From contig DASPNM010000033.1 in assembly GCA_035626515.1 (NCBI GenBank), forward strand, positions 56,312-120,311: 64,000 nucleotides of DNA. The letters are read 5' to 3'. Every line of letters begins with the position of its first letter. Position 1 is the first letter of the stretch. Of the stretch, positions 1 to 9,223 are shown in pieces. The stretch is from DASPNM01 sp035626515. GTDB taxonomy: Bacteria > Bacteroidota > Bacteroidia > Chitinophagales > Chitinophagaceae. Position numbers and translations under genes: made by a program. Under the pieces are notes generated by a model, which saw only the letters and a program-made list of their open reading frames with translations, made no database searches and was not told the DNA's origin.

Positions 1-2318
1 TCCTTGAGAATATCCGCCTGCACGGTGCCGCGGACGTGCTGCAGCGCCCGGCGCCGGCATTCTTCATACGCTTCCGGTGGCAACACATCCGCGCCGCTCA
101 GTCCCAGCAGCCGCAGCCCCAGACCGTCATTTCCTTCCGGCAACTGCCCGGTAAATCCCCCCTTTGCCGGAACAACAGAATTTCCGTCCAGCCCGGTGTA
201 GCGCGGCAATTGCTCAGGATTGTATTTGGATTCGATCAGCTTGTTGATCTTTTCGCCCAGCCCGTTTTTGATAATGTATTTCTCGCATTGCTGATCAATG
301 GCGGCATTCATGAAAAACGCGAGGATGATCGGCGCCGGCCCGTTGATCGTCATACTCACCGAAGTTTTGGGATCACAGAGATCAAAGCCGCTGTAAAGTT
401 TTTTCGCGTCGTCCACGGTGGCGATGCTGACTCCGCTGTTTCCGACTTTCCCGTAAATGTCCGGCCGGTAATCCGGGTCTTCGCCATACAACGTCACGCT
501 GTCAAAGGCGGTGGACAGCCGTTTAGCTGCCTGGTCGAGACTGACATAGTGAAAGCGGCGGTTCGTTCGCTCTGGTCCCCCTTCTCCCGCAAACATCCGC
601 GTGGGATCTTCACCTTCCCGCTTCAGTGGAAACACACCCGCAGTGAAAGGAAAGCTCCCGGGCACATTTTCCTGCGCCTGCCAACGAAGCAGGTCACCCC
701 AGTCGCGGTATTTCGGCAGTAACACTTTCTGGATCCGCGTCCCGGAAAGACTGGTGCTGTACAACGGTTGCCGCACCACCTTGTCGCGCACCTTGTATTC
801 GTAATAATCCTGTTGGTATGCCCTGATCTTCTCGGCCCAGTTGGTGATCAGCTTTCGCGCAACGGGCGTCAGCTGCTCGGTGTAATAATTTATTTGTCCC
901 TCAATATGCCGCACCAGATCCGATTCCCCCATTTCCCGGAATAATTCCAGTGTGCCTTGCAGCCGGTACAGCTTCGAGGCGAATTCCGACTGGTCGTGCA
1001 CAAGCTGGTTGTATTCCCGTATGGTTTCTGTGATTTCGCTCAGGTACCGGACCCGGGACGAGGGAATAATAGACTGCGTGACCTTCGCGGTCTGCTCGAA
1101 GTAAACTTCGCCGAAAACGACGTTCGTTTTCTTTTGAAGCGTTTTCAAAAGCAGCTCAAACAGGCGGTTCACACCGTCGTCGTTGAACTTGCTTGCCACG
1201 GTGCCGATTACCGGAAGCTGGTCGTCGGCAGCCCTGAAAAGCTGGTGGTTACGCTTGTATTGCTTGCGCACTTCCGCCAGAGCATCCATGGCCCCGGCCT
1301 TGTCGAACTTGTTTATAGCAATTACATCCGCATAGTCGAGCATATTGATCTTCTCAAGCTGGGAAGCTGCGCCGTATTCAGGCGTCATCACGTACAGGCT
1401 TACGTCGCAGTGGTCGAGAATGGAAGCGTCGCTCTGTCCCACGCCCGCGCTCTCGAGGATGATGAAGTCAAATCCCGCCGAGCGGCAAACTTCGATCGCA
1501 TCCTGTACGTGGCGGCTGAGCGCCTTGTCGCTCTCGCGGGTGGCGAGGCTGCGCATGTAAGCGCGGGGGCTCGAGATCGCGTTCATCCGGATACGGTCCC
1601 CCAGCAGTGCTCCTCCAGTTTTTTTTCTCGAAGGATCCACGGAAATTACCGCTACGGTCTTTTCGGGAAAATTATTCAGGTAGCGCCTGACGATCTCGTC
1701 AGTCACACTGCTTTTACCCGCCCCGCCGGTCCCGGTAATGCCCAAAACAGGAATTGTTTTCGCTTCGCTTTCAGGCGCGATTGCCGGCTTGCCGTTCACC
1801 CCGCTTTCCGCCAGCGTAATGGCCCGTGCAATTTTCCGGACATCCTTTACTTCACCGAGACTCAGCCCGTTTTGAAATTCGCTGCCGTTCAGCGGAACGT
1901 CGCACTCACGAATGACGTCCTCGATCATTCCTTCGAGCCCCATTTTGCGTCCGTCATCCGGGGAATAGATCCGCGTGATGCCGTAGCGGTGAAGCTCCTC
2001 GATTTCCTCCGGCAGGATGGTGCCTCCGCCTCCGCCGAAGATGCGTATGTGACCACATCCGTTTTCTTCCAGCAGGTCTTTCATGTATTTGAAAAACTCG
2101 ACATGGCCGCCCTGGTAGCTGGTGATCGCGATGCCCTGCACGTCTTCTTCAATCGCGGCCTCCACGATCTCCTTCACGCTCCGGTTATGACCGAGATGAA
2201 TGATCTCGACCCCTTTGCTCTGCAGGATCCGCCGCATGATGTTAATGGCAGCGTCGTGACCGTCGAAAAGACTCGCGGCTGTAACGATTCGGATCTTGTT
2301 TGTAGGCTGGCCGACCAT
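1..2318 (-). CDS. icmF: Fused isobutyryl-CoA mutase IcmF (C-terminus cut by window edge)
   Basis: This is the first ~772 residues of a protein that continues past the left edge; family members are about 1,090 residues long. The order is a cobalamin-binding domain with DGH (His21 as the lower axial ligand), a MeaB-type GTPase chaperone with a P-loop GTGGAGKSS near residue 200, and the start of the adenosylcobalamin mutase barrel. The mutase part reads PGSFPFTAGVFP and then TSVSMTINGPAP; TAGVFP is typical of IcmF, where methylmalonyl-CoA mutase has an RG-PYPTMY-type motif. It should interconvert isobutyryl-CoA and n-butyryl-CoA in the cytoplasm, in branched-chain or short-chain acyl-CoA metabolism. 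The start is ATG at 2318, 19 bases after a TATTTTTG -7 element, so it probably has its own promoter although ligD lies upstream on the same strand. Substrate range within the family cannot be settled because the rest of the pocket is missing. Confidence 0.93.
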   Translation of the reverse strand, partial: MVGQPTNKIRIVTAASLFDGHDAAINIMRRILQSKGVEIIHLGHNRSVKEIVEAAIEEDVQGIAITSYQGGHVEFFKYMKDLLEENGCGHIRIFGGGGGTILPEEIEELHRYGITRIYSPDDGRKMGLEGMIEDVIRECDVPLNGSEFQNGLSLGEVKDVRKIARAITLAESGVNGKPAIAPESEAKTIPVLGITGTGGAGKSSVTDEIVRRYLNNFPEKTVAVISVDPSRKKTGGALLGDRIRMNAISSPRAYMRSLATRESDKALSRHVQDAIEVCRSAGFDFIILESAGVGQSDASILDHCDVSLYVMTPEYGAASQLEKINMLDYADVIAINKFDKAGAMDALAEVRKQYKRNHQLFRAADDQLPVIGTVASKFNDDGVNRLFELLLKTLQKKTNVVFGEVYFEQTAKVTQSIIPSSRVRYLSEITETIREYNQLVHDQSEFASKLYRLQGTLELFREMGESDLVRHIEGQINYYTEQLTPVARKLITNWAEKIRAYQQDYYEYKVRDKVVRQPLYSTSLSGTRIQKVLLPKYRDWGDLLRWQAQENVPGSFPFTAGVFPLKREGEDPTRMFAGEGGPERTNRRFHYVSLDQAAKRLSTAFDSVTLYGEDPDYRPDIYGKVGNSGVSIATVDDAKKLYSGFDLCDPKTSVSMTINGPAPIILAFFMNAAIDQQCEKYIIKNGLGEKINKLIESKYNPEQLPRYTGLDGNSVVPAKGGFTGQLPEGNDGLGLRLLGLSGADVLPPEAYEECRRRALQHVRGTVQADILK

Positions 2319-2337
2319 TTGCTCACAACTGTTAGCG

Positions 2338-2345
2338 CAAAAATA
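2338..2345 (-). promoter_or_regulatory. -7 element (TATTTTTG) of icmF
   Basis: It matches the Bacteroidota TAnnTTTG consensus on the minus strand, in the 61-base gap between the ligD stop and the icmF start. This suggests that icmF is also transcribed independently of ligD. Confidence 0.6.
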
Positions 2346-2379
2346 GTCGTATTTCCTGCTCTCCCCGCCTGGAGGGGTT

Positions 2380-4344
2380 TCAGAGGTAACGTTTTAGTCC
2401 TTTCACATTTGCTTGCAACAGCCTGGGGTCCAGCATGCCTTCCCAGAGTTCGCCTTTCTTTTGAATGCGTTTTGGGATCGTGTGGATCGTAAATGCTGCA
2501 GGGTCGAGACCGGCCTTTACCTCTTTCCATTCCAGCGGCGTGGACACGGTTGGATGTTTGAAAGGCCGTACGGAATAGGGGGCGGCCACCGTATCCGCTT
2601 CGTCGTTTTGGTTAGGATCGACGTAGAGTTTCGCTCCGCGGTTTGCGACCGATACCTCGATGGTAGTTATGCCTGGCACCAGGAAATGAATCTCACGGCA
2701 GAGGTTTTCCGCGATAATGCGCGCCTGGGGAAAGTCGAAGCCGCTGCAGGGCAGGTAAAGATGTATTCCGGTTTTCCCCGAGGTCTTCACGAAAGCTTTC
2801 AGCTTTTCCTGCCTAAAAATCTGGTGTGCCGCCCGTGCTGTCTCTACCGCCTTCCCGAAATCTTCGTCTGAAGGGTCCAGGTCGATCACGATAAAGTCGG
2901 GGTAGAGGTAATTCGAGATCCGGGAAGTCCATGGATTCACGTCAATGCACCCAAGATTGATCATCCACAGCAGCGTGGCACGGTTGTTACAAACAAGGTA
3001 GTCAATTACCGGGTTTTTCCCCGACTGTGGATGTTTGCGCTTCACTGAAAATATTTCCGCGCATTCCGGTTGCCGACCTTCCATATCCTTGATGTAAAAC
3101 CCCGGGGCCATCGGTCCGTTAGGCTTCAGGTGTAATGAAAGCGGGCGACCGCGGATATGAGGTAGCAGTTGGGGTGCGATCTCGTTGTAATACCGTATCA
3201 GGTCGGCGCGATGTACCGTAGACCAGAGCTGCGTCTCGACGTTCGTGAGCTCGATGCGGCAGCCGTCTATTTCGAAATCCTCGCGCGAGCTGACCGGGAT
3301 CTTTTCCAGCCTGGGCCAGTTGCTTGCGGGGGAAGTACGCCTCGAACGAACCGCGTTCTTTGTCTCTTCCGTGCGTTCAAATACCACTTCTTTCGGATTC
3401 TTGTCTTCACGAAAGCCCAGAAAGATCGCCGGCTTGCGGATCTTGCCGCCGGCGGTAAACGTGTCGTATCGGAATTCCGCGACCAGTGTGGGCTTCGCCC
3501 AGTGTATCCGGTGCCGGATATCTACGTTGTTGACAAACGGGGAGTTTTTGGTCTCGAGCTTTTGCAGTCGCTCCAGGATGCGGCGCATTTCTTTTTCTTT
3601 CCAGCCGCCGCCGGAGTGGCCGACAAAATGCAGCTCGCCGGTTTTATATGCTCCAAATATTAATGAACGAAACAGCCGCGGCGTATCGGATTCGGTCCAA
3701 CCCCCGATGACGAACTCCTGCCGCTTCACAGCCGGAATCTTCAGCCAGTCCCGCGTCCTTTCACCGGGACGGTAAAGCGAGTTTCTTTTTTTCGCGACAA
3801 TTCCCTCCATTCCGCGCATTTCTGCTTCAGCAAACAGTTTGACTCCATCGTCAAAGTCCTCGCTGAACTCGATCAGCCGGGAAACGGGAAGCAGTTCCCG
3901 CAGCATTTCCTTGCGCTGCTCCAGGGTAACCCCAAGCAGGCTTTTTCCATTGTACCAAAGCAGATCGAAAACATAGTAGCGAATTGCATCACCTTCCCGG
4001 TACCGCTGCAGCGCGTCGAAATGAGGTATACCCTCTTCATTCAGCACTACGATTTCTCCGTCCAGCACCAAATCTGCCTGTATTTTTGACAGTTCACGGG
4101 CTATTGGTCGATACCAGCCGGTGTAATCCTGGAGGCCGCGCGAATGAAGCACCACATTTTTTCTTTGCTTGTGCGCCAAAATGCGATAGCCGTCCCACTT
4201 CATTTCATACAGCCAGTCCGGATCCGCGAACGGTGTGTCCACTCTTGTCGCCAGCATCGGTTCCAAAGCATGGGGAAATGGAGATCGCCTTCCCGGAGCC
4301 GGCTTCGTTTTTTTAGGCGTTCGCTTTTTTCTGATCGCAGCCAT
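2380..4344 (-). CDS. ligD: ATP-dependent DNA ligase LigD, ligase-polymerase form
   Basis: A 654-residue protein for non-homologous end joining. The N-terminus is a basic tail followed directly by the ATP-dependent ligase domain, with the adenylated lysine in YEMKWDGYR (Lys49) and an OB-fold containing GWTESD and GAYKTG. The second half, from about residue 355, is the primase/polymerase (LigD-Pol) domain with the catalytic pair in VIDLDPSD and the motif TSGKTGIHLYLP. The phosphoesterase domain found at one end of many LigD proteins is absent. LigD normally works with Ku; no ku gene is present in this window. The gene is transcribed toward icmF, 61 bases away, and divergently from the kinase gene at 4416. 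Confidence 0.93.
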   Translation of the reverse strand: MAAIRKKRTPKKTKPAPGRRSPFPHALEPMLATRVDTPFADPDWLYEMKWDGYRILAHKQRKNVVLHSRGLQDYTGWYRPIARELSKIQADLVLDGEIVVLNEEGIPHFDALQRYREGDAIRYYVFDLLWYNGKSLLGVTLEQRKEMLRELLPVSRLIEFSEDFDDGVKLFAEAEMRGMEGIVAKKRNSLYRPGERTRDWLKIPAVKRQEFVIGGWTESDTPRLFRSLIFGAYKTGELHFVGHSGGGWKEKEMRRILERLQKLETKNSPFVNNVDIRHRIHWAKPTLVAEFRYDTFTAGGKIRKPAIFLGFREDKNPKEVVFERTEETKNAVRSRRTSPASNWPRLEKIPVSSREDFEIDGCRIELTNVETQLWSTVHRADLIRYYNEIAPQLLPHIRGRPLSLHLKPNGPMAPGFYIKDMEGRQPECAEIFSVKRKHPQSGKNPVIDYLVCNNRATLLWMINLGCIDVNPWTSRISNYLYPDFIVIDLDPSDEDFGKAVETARAAHQIFRQEKLKAFVKTSGKTGIHLYLPCSGFDFPQARIIAENLCREIHFLVPGITTIEVSVANRGAKLYVDPNQNDEADTVAAPYSVRPFKHPTVSTPLEWKEVKAGLDPAAFTIHTIPKRIQKKGELWEGMLDPRLLQANVKGLKRYL

Positions 4345-4403
4345 GACGCATTTGGTTTAAAGATTGTGCCAGCCTGCAACCGCGATCACCAGTCGGCATT
4401 CGC

Positions 4404-4411
4404 TAATTTTG
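4404..4411 (+). promoter_or_regulatory. -7 element (TAATTTTG) of the AmgK-RapZ fusion gene
   Basis: It matches TAnnTTTG and ends only four bases before the ATG at 4416. If transcription starts about seven bases downstream of this element, as is usual, the transcript is leaderless. Confidence 0.6.
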
Positions 4412-4415
4412 CCCG

Positions 4416-5897
4416 ATGCAGCTCCTGATACAGGCGGTTTCGGAATTATATAAAAAATGGTCGGGATCGGCGCCGGCGGATGTGACCGTTCTTCCCCAGT
4501 CGGGGAGCGACCGCCGCTATTTCCGCTTACATGGAGAGGATGGAAAATCTGTTATCGGCACCTACGGCGTGAACGTGCAGGAGAACGAGACCTTCATTTA
4601 TTTCAGCCGGCATTTCCGGGAAAAACAGCTGCATGTGCCGCAGATCTTTGCAGTCAACGAAGATCGGACCGCTTACCTGCAGGAAGATCTCGGCGACATG
4701 CTTCTGCTGCACCTGCTGGAGTCGGAAGGCACAACGCCGCATGTTTACTCCCTGTTTCGCAAAAGTCTCGAGGAGCTTGCACGGATGCAGGTGATCGGGG
4801 ATGAAGGCCTGGATTACAGCCGCTGCCTTACGAACAAGGAATTTGGAAAGCAGGCAATCATGGCCGACCTGCTTTATTTCAAGTATTATTTTCTCGACGC
4901 GCTGCGCAAACCGTACGACAAGCAAAAGTTGCTCGACGATTTCGAGGCCCTTGGCAATTATCTTGCGCACACCGAATACAAGTATTTCATGTTCCGCGAT
5001 TTTCAGAGCCGCAACATTCTAATAGCGGGCCCAGACGTACATTTTGTAGATTACCAGGGCGGAATGAAGGGGGCGCCGCAGTACGACGTGGCTTCGATGC
5101 TCTGGCAGGCGCGGGCGAACCTGCCGGAAGACTGGAAGGAAAGCCTGTTGGTGGATTACATGAATGCTTTCGGGCAGCTTATTGGTTCCGACCTGGATCG
5201 ATCGCTTTTTCGCAGCCAATACAACGGATATGTCCTGATCCGCTTGCTCCAGGTGCTCGGCGCATATGGCTTCCGCGGGCTTTTTGAACGGAAGGCGCAG
5301 TTCCTGACGAGCATCCCGCTTGCGTTAAGGAATTTGAAAGCGTTTTTCAGCAACCAGAGCGTCGGCATCGTGGTTCCGGAATTCCGGAAGGTCCTCAACA
5401 TGTGCGTGAGCGATGAGATCATCGGGAAGTTTACTCCGGTGCAGGCGAGCGAAGAGACCCCGCTTGTAGTGAAGATCTGCAGCTTTTCCTACCGCGACGG
5501 CATTCCGCAGGACGACTCCGGCAATGGCGGCGGCTTTGTGTTCGACTGCCGCGGAATTCTCAATCCCGGAAGATTCGACGAGTTTAAAAACCTGCACGGG
5601 CGCGACAAGTCGGTAAAGGACTTCATTGAGCAGCAAACGAAGATGCAGGAGTTCCTGAACAGCGTCTTCGACATTGTGGACATTACCGTGGAGGATTACA
5701 TCCGCCGCGGATTCAAAAGCCTGATGGTAAGCTTCGGCTGCACCGGCGGGCAGCACCGCAGCGTCTACGCCGCAGATGCCCTCGCGCGTCATCTGAAGAA
5801 TAAGTTTCGCGCAACGATCGAGCTTCGGCATTGCGTGCAGGATGCGCGCAACTGGTGCAATCCCGTGCCGGAGGCAAACAGAACGAATGACAGGTAA
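4416..5897 (+). CDS. AmgK-like sugar kinase fused to RapZ C-terminal domain
   Basis: A 493-residue two-domain protein. Residues 1 to about 330 are an aminoglycoside-phosphotransferase-fold kinase: catalytic loop FRDFQSRN (Asp195, Asn200) and metal-binding VDYQGG (Asp212), resembling AmgK, the anomeric kinase for MurNAc/GlcNAc. Residues ~345-480 are the RapZ C-terminal domain, with SFSYRDGIP, FDCRG, NPGR and the signature GCTGGQHRSV starting at residue 441. The N-terminal P-loop half of canonical RapZ is absent and replaced by the kinase. The next gene is a MurU-like nucleotidyltransferase, which matches the AmgK-MurU peptidoglycan-recycling pathway (MurNAc-1-P then UDP-MurNAc). I infer that the RapZ part senses an amino-sugar phosphate or tunes kinase activity. 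Sugar specificity is not visible from sequence. Confidence 0.85.
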   Translation: MQLLIQAVSELYKKWSGSAPADVTVLPQSGSDRRYFRLHGEDGKSVIGTYGVNVQENETFIYFSRHFREKQLHVPQIFAVNEDRTAYLQEDLGDMLLLHLLESEGTTPHVYSLFRKSLEELARMQVIGDEGLDYSRCLTNKEFGKQAIMADLLYFKYYFLDALRKPYDKQKLLDDFEALGNYLAHTEYKYFMFRDFQSRNILIAGPDVHFVDYQGGMKGAPQYDVASMLWQARANLPEDWKESLLVDYMNAFGQLIGSDLDRSLFRSQYNGYVLIRLLQVLGAYGFRGLFERKAQFLTSIPLALRNLKAFFSNQSVGIVVPEFRKVLNMCVSDEIIGKFTPVQASEETPLVVKICSFSYRDGIPQDDSGNGGGFVFDCRGILNPGRFDEFKNLHGRDKSVKDFIEQQTKMQEFLNSVFDIVDITVEDYIRRGFKSLMVSFGCTGGQHRSVYAADALARHLKNKFRATIELRHCVQDARNWCNPVPEANRTNDR

Positions 5898-5930
5898 TAA
5901 CGAACTTCAACCGCCCGCCCATTCTTTTAT

Positions 5931-6659
5931 ATGCAGGCAATGATCTTCAGCGCCGGTCTCGGCACACGGTTCAGGCCCTGGACGGACCACCATCCTAAGG
6001 CGCTCGCTCTTGTAAATGGAAAATCACTGCTTGAAAGAAACATCAGGTACCTGCAGCAGCAGGGAATCCGCGACGTGGTGGTAAACGTTCACCATTTCGC
6101 GGACCAGGTGGCCGGTGCGATACGCCAATCCGGGGGGTGGGGAAGCAGGGTTCAGCTGAGCGACGAATCAAACGAACTGCTTGAAACCGGGGGTGGATTG
6201 CTGCATGCGATGCCTTTTTTTGAAAAAGACCGGCGTTTTGCGACAGTGAACGTAGACATTCTCACAGACCTTGATATCGGAAAGCTTTTGCGCTTTCATG
6301 AGGAAAAACAGGCGCTGGTGAGCTTTGGGGTGATGGACCGGAAAACCTGGCGTTATCTACTATTCGATAATACCGGACGTATGATCGGTTGGAGGAACAC
6401 ACGAACCGGTGAGGAGAAGATGGCAACTCCGGTCGAAAGGACCCCGCAATTGAAAGCCTACAGTTGTGTTGCCGTCTTCGAGTATCGGATCTTTGACCTG
6501 ATGAAGGAAAGAGGATTCGAGGGGAAGTTCTCGCTGATCGATCTCTATCTCGACCTTGCGCGGGACCACGCGATTTACGGTTACGATCACACCGGCGACC
6601 GCTTCGTGGATGTGGGCAAGCCGGAAAGTGTCGCAACTGCTGAAAAGCTGTTTCCCTGA
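5931..6659 (+). CDS. MurU-like sugar-1-phosphate nucleotidyltransferase
   Basis: A 242-residue NTP-transferase-fold protein. It opens with the nucleotide-binding signature FSAGLGTRFRPWTDHHPKAL and has VNVHHFADQV and ETGGGLLHA, all typical of MurU and related small sugar nucleotidyltransferases. The expected reaction is transfer of UMP (or another NMP) to a sugar 1-phosphate, here probably MurNAc-1-phosphate made by the kinase encoded 33 bases upstream. The two genes form a probable operon. The alternative is a mannose- or GlcNAc-1-phosphate nucleotidyltransferase, which would look similar at this level. Confidence 0.85.
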   Translation: MQAMIFSAGLGTRFRPWTDHHPKALALVNGKSLLERNIRYLQQQGIRDVVVNVHHFADQVAGAIRQSGGWGSRVQLSDESNELLETGGGLLHAMPFFEKDRRFATVNVDILTDLDIGKLLRFHEEKQALVSFGVMDRKTWRYLLFDNTGRMIGWRNTRTGEEKMATPVERTPQLKAYSCVAVFEYRIFDLMKERGFEGKFSLIDLYLDLARDHAIYGYDHTGDRFVDVGKPESVATAEKLFP

Positions 6660-6755
6660 AACCCGGGCACAAAAATTTCTAAATACATGTGAACGTTGGA
6701 ATGGCATGCAGCCTTTTCGGTTATCTTGCTTCTCCTTTAATTCAATTGAAGCACA

Positions 6756-8708
6756 ATGAAGAAGGTTCTTATCCTGGCCGTCGCGGCCTTCGTCGCGGTG
6801 GCGGCATCTGCGCAATCGACCTACAATCACAAGGAAGCATTTCATCCACAGTTCTACCCTTACCCGGGGAATGAATTCCGCAGTGCCAGCGGCGAACCCG
6901 GCCCCCGGTATTGGCAGAACCGTGCCGACTACCGCATTCACTGCACGCTCGACACTGTGAAACATGCCGTGACCGGGCAAGTGGAAATCAGCTACACCAA
7001 TAACAGCCCGGACAATCTGCGATTTCTTTGGGTGCAGCTTGACCAGAATATTTACCGGAAAGATTCCCGTGCTTCGGCAACGACGACAGAAGCAGGCGGG
7101 CGTTGGGCAAACTCCAAATTCACGGAAGGCTACAGGCTTCAGTCACTGAGCGTGGACCAGGACGGGAAAGCCACCACACCGAAACACATTGTATCCGACA
7201 CGCGCATGCAGGTCTGGCTTCCTTCGCCCCTCCAGGCAGCCGGGGGAAAAACAAAATTGACTGTGCGCTTCGAGTTCGAGATCCCTGAGTACGGCAGCGA
7301 CCGGATGGGACGGCTGAGGACGAGAAACGGATGGATCTACCAGATCGCACAGTGGTTTCCGCGAATGGCGGTGTATGACGACATCCAGGGCTGGAACACC
7401 ATGCCTTACCTGGGAGCAGGAGAGTTCTACCTCGAATACGGAGATACGGAATTTACCGTAACTGCGCCGGCGAGCCTGATCGTGGTCGGTTCCGGGGAAT
7501 TGCTGAACCCGGAGGAATGCTTCACTTCCGAGCAGCTTCGTCGCTGGAACGAAGCGAAGAACAGCGACAAGACCGTAATGATTCGCAGCAGTAAAGAAGT
7601 CAACGATCCCTCCTCGCGTCCGCGGCAGGCCACATGCACCTGGAAATTCAGGATCCAGAATACCCGCGACGTAGCCTGGGCGGCGTCTAAAGCTTTTGTC
7701 TGGGATGCTGCGCGCATTAATCTCCCCAGTGGAAAAAAATCTATGGCGGTAAGCGTGTACCCGGTGGAAAGCATCGTGAAGGACGGCTGGCAACGTTCCA
7801 CAGAAATGGTGAAGGCTTCCGTAGAGCATTATTCCTCGAAGTGGTATGAGTATCCTTATCCCGCCATGGTAAATGTGGCCGGAGTCGTCGGCGGGATGGA
7901 ATACCCTGGAATCATTTTTTGCAGCTCAGGCGCATCCGGAAGCGGACTTTGGGGTGTGACCGACCACGAAGTGGCACATACCTGGTTTCCGATGATCGTC
8001 GGCAACAACGAAAGAAAATATGCATGGATGGACGAGGGCTTCAATTCCTTCATGAATGATCTGTCCACGGAGGCGTTTAATAAAGGTGAGTTCAAGGAGC
8101 AGGGCTTCTTCGGGGATCCCACTTCCCCGTTCATGGTCCGGTATGTTTTCGGTGAAAAGATGGACGGCCTGCATAATATTCCCGACGCTGTGCAGCAGGA
8201 AAACCTCGGCATTACCGCATATATGAAGCCGGCGCTGATGCTACATACATTACGCAACGCAGTTCTGGGACAGGAAAGATTCGACAATGCTTTCCGCGAA
8301 TACATTCGGCGCTGGGCGTACAAGCACCCGACGCTCTGGGATTTCTTTCACACAATGGAAAACGTCTCCGGCGAAGATTTGGGCTGGTTCTGGCGCGGAT
8401 GGGTGCTGAACGACTGGAAGATTGACCAGGCGGTGAAGGAGGTAAAATATAAAGACGAGACGCCCTCAAAAGGCGCGGAAGTGACGCTGGAAAATCTCGA
8501 GAAAATGCCCATGCCCGTCACTGTGTTCATCCGGGAAGCCAACGGCCGCGAGCATAAGTTCAAACTTCCCGTTGAGATCTGGCAGCGCGGTGCGACCTGG
8601 ACCTTTTCGGTGCCGACTACGTCCGAAATCAGGGACCTCGTCCTCGATCCCGATAAGCTCATTCCTGACTGGAACCGGGAGAATAATAAGTGGAAGAAAG
8701 GATTTTGA
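6756..8708 (+). CDS. Secreted M1-family zinc metallopeptidase
   Basis: A 650-residue exported peptidase. The N-terminus is a signal peptide cleaved near ASAQ (residue 20). The gluzincin zinc site HEVAH (His404, His408) is followed after 18 residues by Glu427, exactly the M1 spacing, and the upstream GGMEYPG corresponds to the GxMEN exopeptidase motif. The N-terminal part is the beta-rich M1 saddle domain. It should release N-terminal residues from peptides in the periplasm or outside the cell. A degenerate TATCTTGC sequence lies ~20 bases before the ATG. The gene ends convergently with ridA across a decamer repeat array. Confidence 0.94.
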   Translation: MKKVLILAVAAFVAVAASAQSTYNHKEAFHPQFYPYPGNEFRSASGEPGPRYWQNRADYRIHCTLDTVKHAVTGQVEISYTNNSPDNLRFLWVQLDQNIYRKDSRASATTTEAGGRWANSKFTEGYRLQSLSVDQDGKATTPKHIVSDTRMQVWLPSPLQAAGGKTKLTVRFEFEIPEYGSDRMGRLRTRNGWIYQIAQWFPRMAVYDDIQGWNTMPYLGAGEFYLEYGDTEFTVTAPASLIVVGSGELLNPEECFTSEQLRRWNEAKNSDKTVMIRSSKEVNDPSSRPRQATCTWKFRIQNTRDVAWAASKAFVWDAARINLPSGKKSMAVSVYPVESIVKDGWQRSTEMVKASVEHYSSKWYEYPYPAMVNVAGVVGGMEYPGIIFCSSGASGSGLWGVTDHEVAHTWFPMIVGNNERKYAWMDEGFNSFMNDLSTEAFNKGEFKEQGFFGDPTSPFMVRYVFGEKMDGLHNIPDAVQQENLGITAYMKPALMLHTLRNAVLGQERFDNAFREYIRRWAYKHPTLWDFFHTMENVSGEDLGWFWRGWVLNDWKIDQAVKEVKYKDETPSKGAEVTLENLEKMPMPVTVFIREANGREHKFKLPVEIWQRGATWTFSVPTTSEIRDLVLDPDKLIPDWNRENNKWKKGF

Positions 8709-8720
8709 AGGGGTTGATGG

Positions 8721-8780
8721 TTGAATGTAGTTGAATATGGTTGAATATGGACAACCTTCAATTACCTTCAACAACTTTCC
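8721..8780. repeat. Period-10 degenerate tandem repeat between convergent genes
   Basis: Six successive 10-base units fill the space between the M1 peptidase stop and the ridA stop. The first three are variants of TTGAATATGG; the next three are variants of ATTACCTTCA, roughly complementary to the first set. The two halves can pair (GTTGAA with TTCAAC, GGTTG with CAACC), so the array could also serve as a bidirectional terminator. There is no T-tract. Confidence 0.6.
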
Positions 8781-9164
8781 CTACTTACCCACCGCAATCA
8801 TACTGATCTCAACGTTTACAAATTTGGGAAGGGCTGAAACCTGGACCGTTTCGCGGGCGGGAAAATAACCTTCAAAATGTTTTCCGTACACCTCATTTAC
8901 TTCTGCAAAACGATTCATGTCGGTTAGGAAGATGGTCGTCTTCACGACGTTATGAAAATCGAGCCCCGCTTCCTGGAGGATCGCCTTCAAATTCCTCATC
9001 ACCTGGTTGGTCTCGGTTTGCACGTCCTTGTTGTTCAGTTCACCCGTTTCCGGGTCCAGGCAGATCTGCCCCGAAATAAATAGCAACCCGCCGGTGAGAA
9101 CGGCCTGGCTGTAGGGGCCGATAGGTGTGGGAGCCGAAACGGTTTTGATAATCGTCTTGTTCAT
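8781..9164 (-). CDS. ridA: RidA family reactive intermediate deaminase
   Basis: A 127-residue cytoplasmic protein of the standard family length. It carries the expected GPYSQAV near the N-terminus, FISGQ, the NLKAILQEAG helix, and PARETVQVSALP with the catalytic arginine, followed by VNVEISMIA. RidA hydrolyses enamine/imine intermediates from PLP enzymes to ketoacids and ammonia. It is divergent from the acyl-CoA dehydrogenase-like gene at 9224 and convergent with the M1 peptidase. Confidence 0.95.
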   Translation of the reverse strand: MNKTIIKTVSAPTPIGPYSQAVLTGGLLFISGQICLDPETGELNNKDVQTETNQVMRNLKAILQEAGLDFHNVVKTTIFLTDMNRFAEVNEVYGKHFEGYFPARETVQVSALPKFVNVEISMIAVGK

Positions 9165-9223
9165 ATGCGGGCGTTGAAGGAAACGAATATAGCTTTATGT
9201 GGTTTCTTTGCAAAAAACCGGAC

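Noticed and set aside
957..2492. 511-codon open frame on the plus strand
   Set aside because: It lies antisense to icmF and has no recognisable domain or start signal; long antisense frames are common in GC-rich coding sequence.
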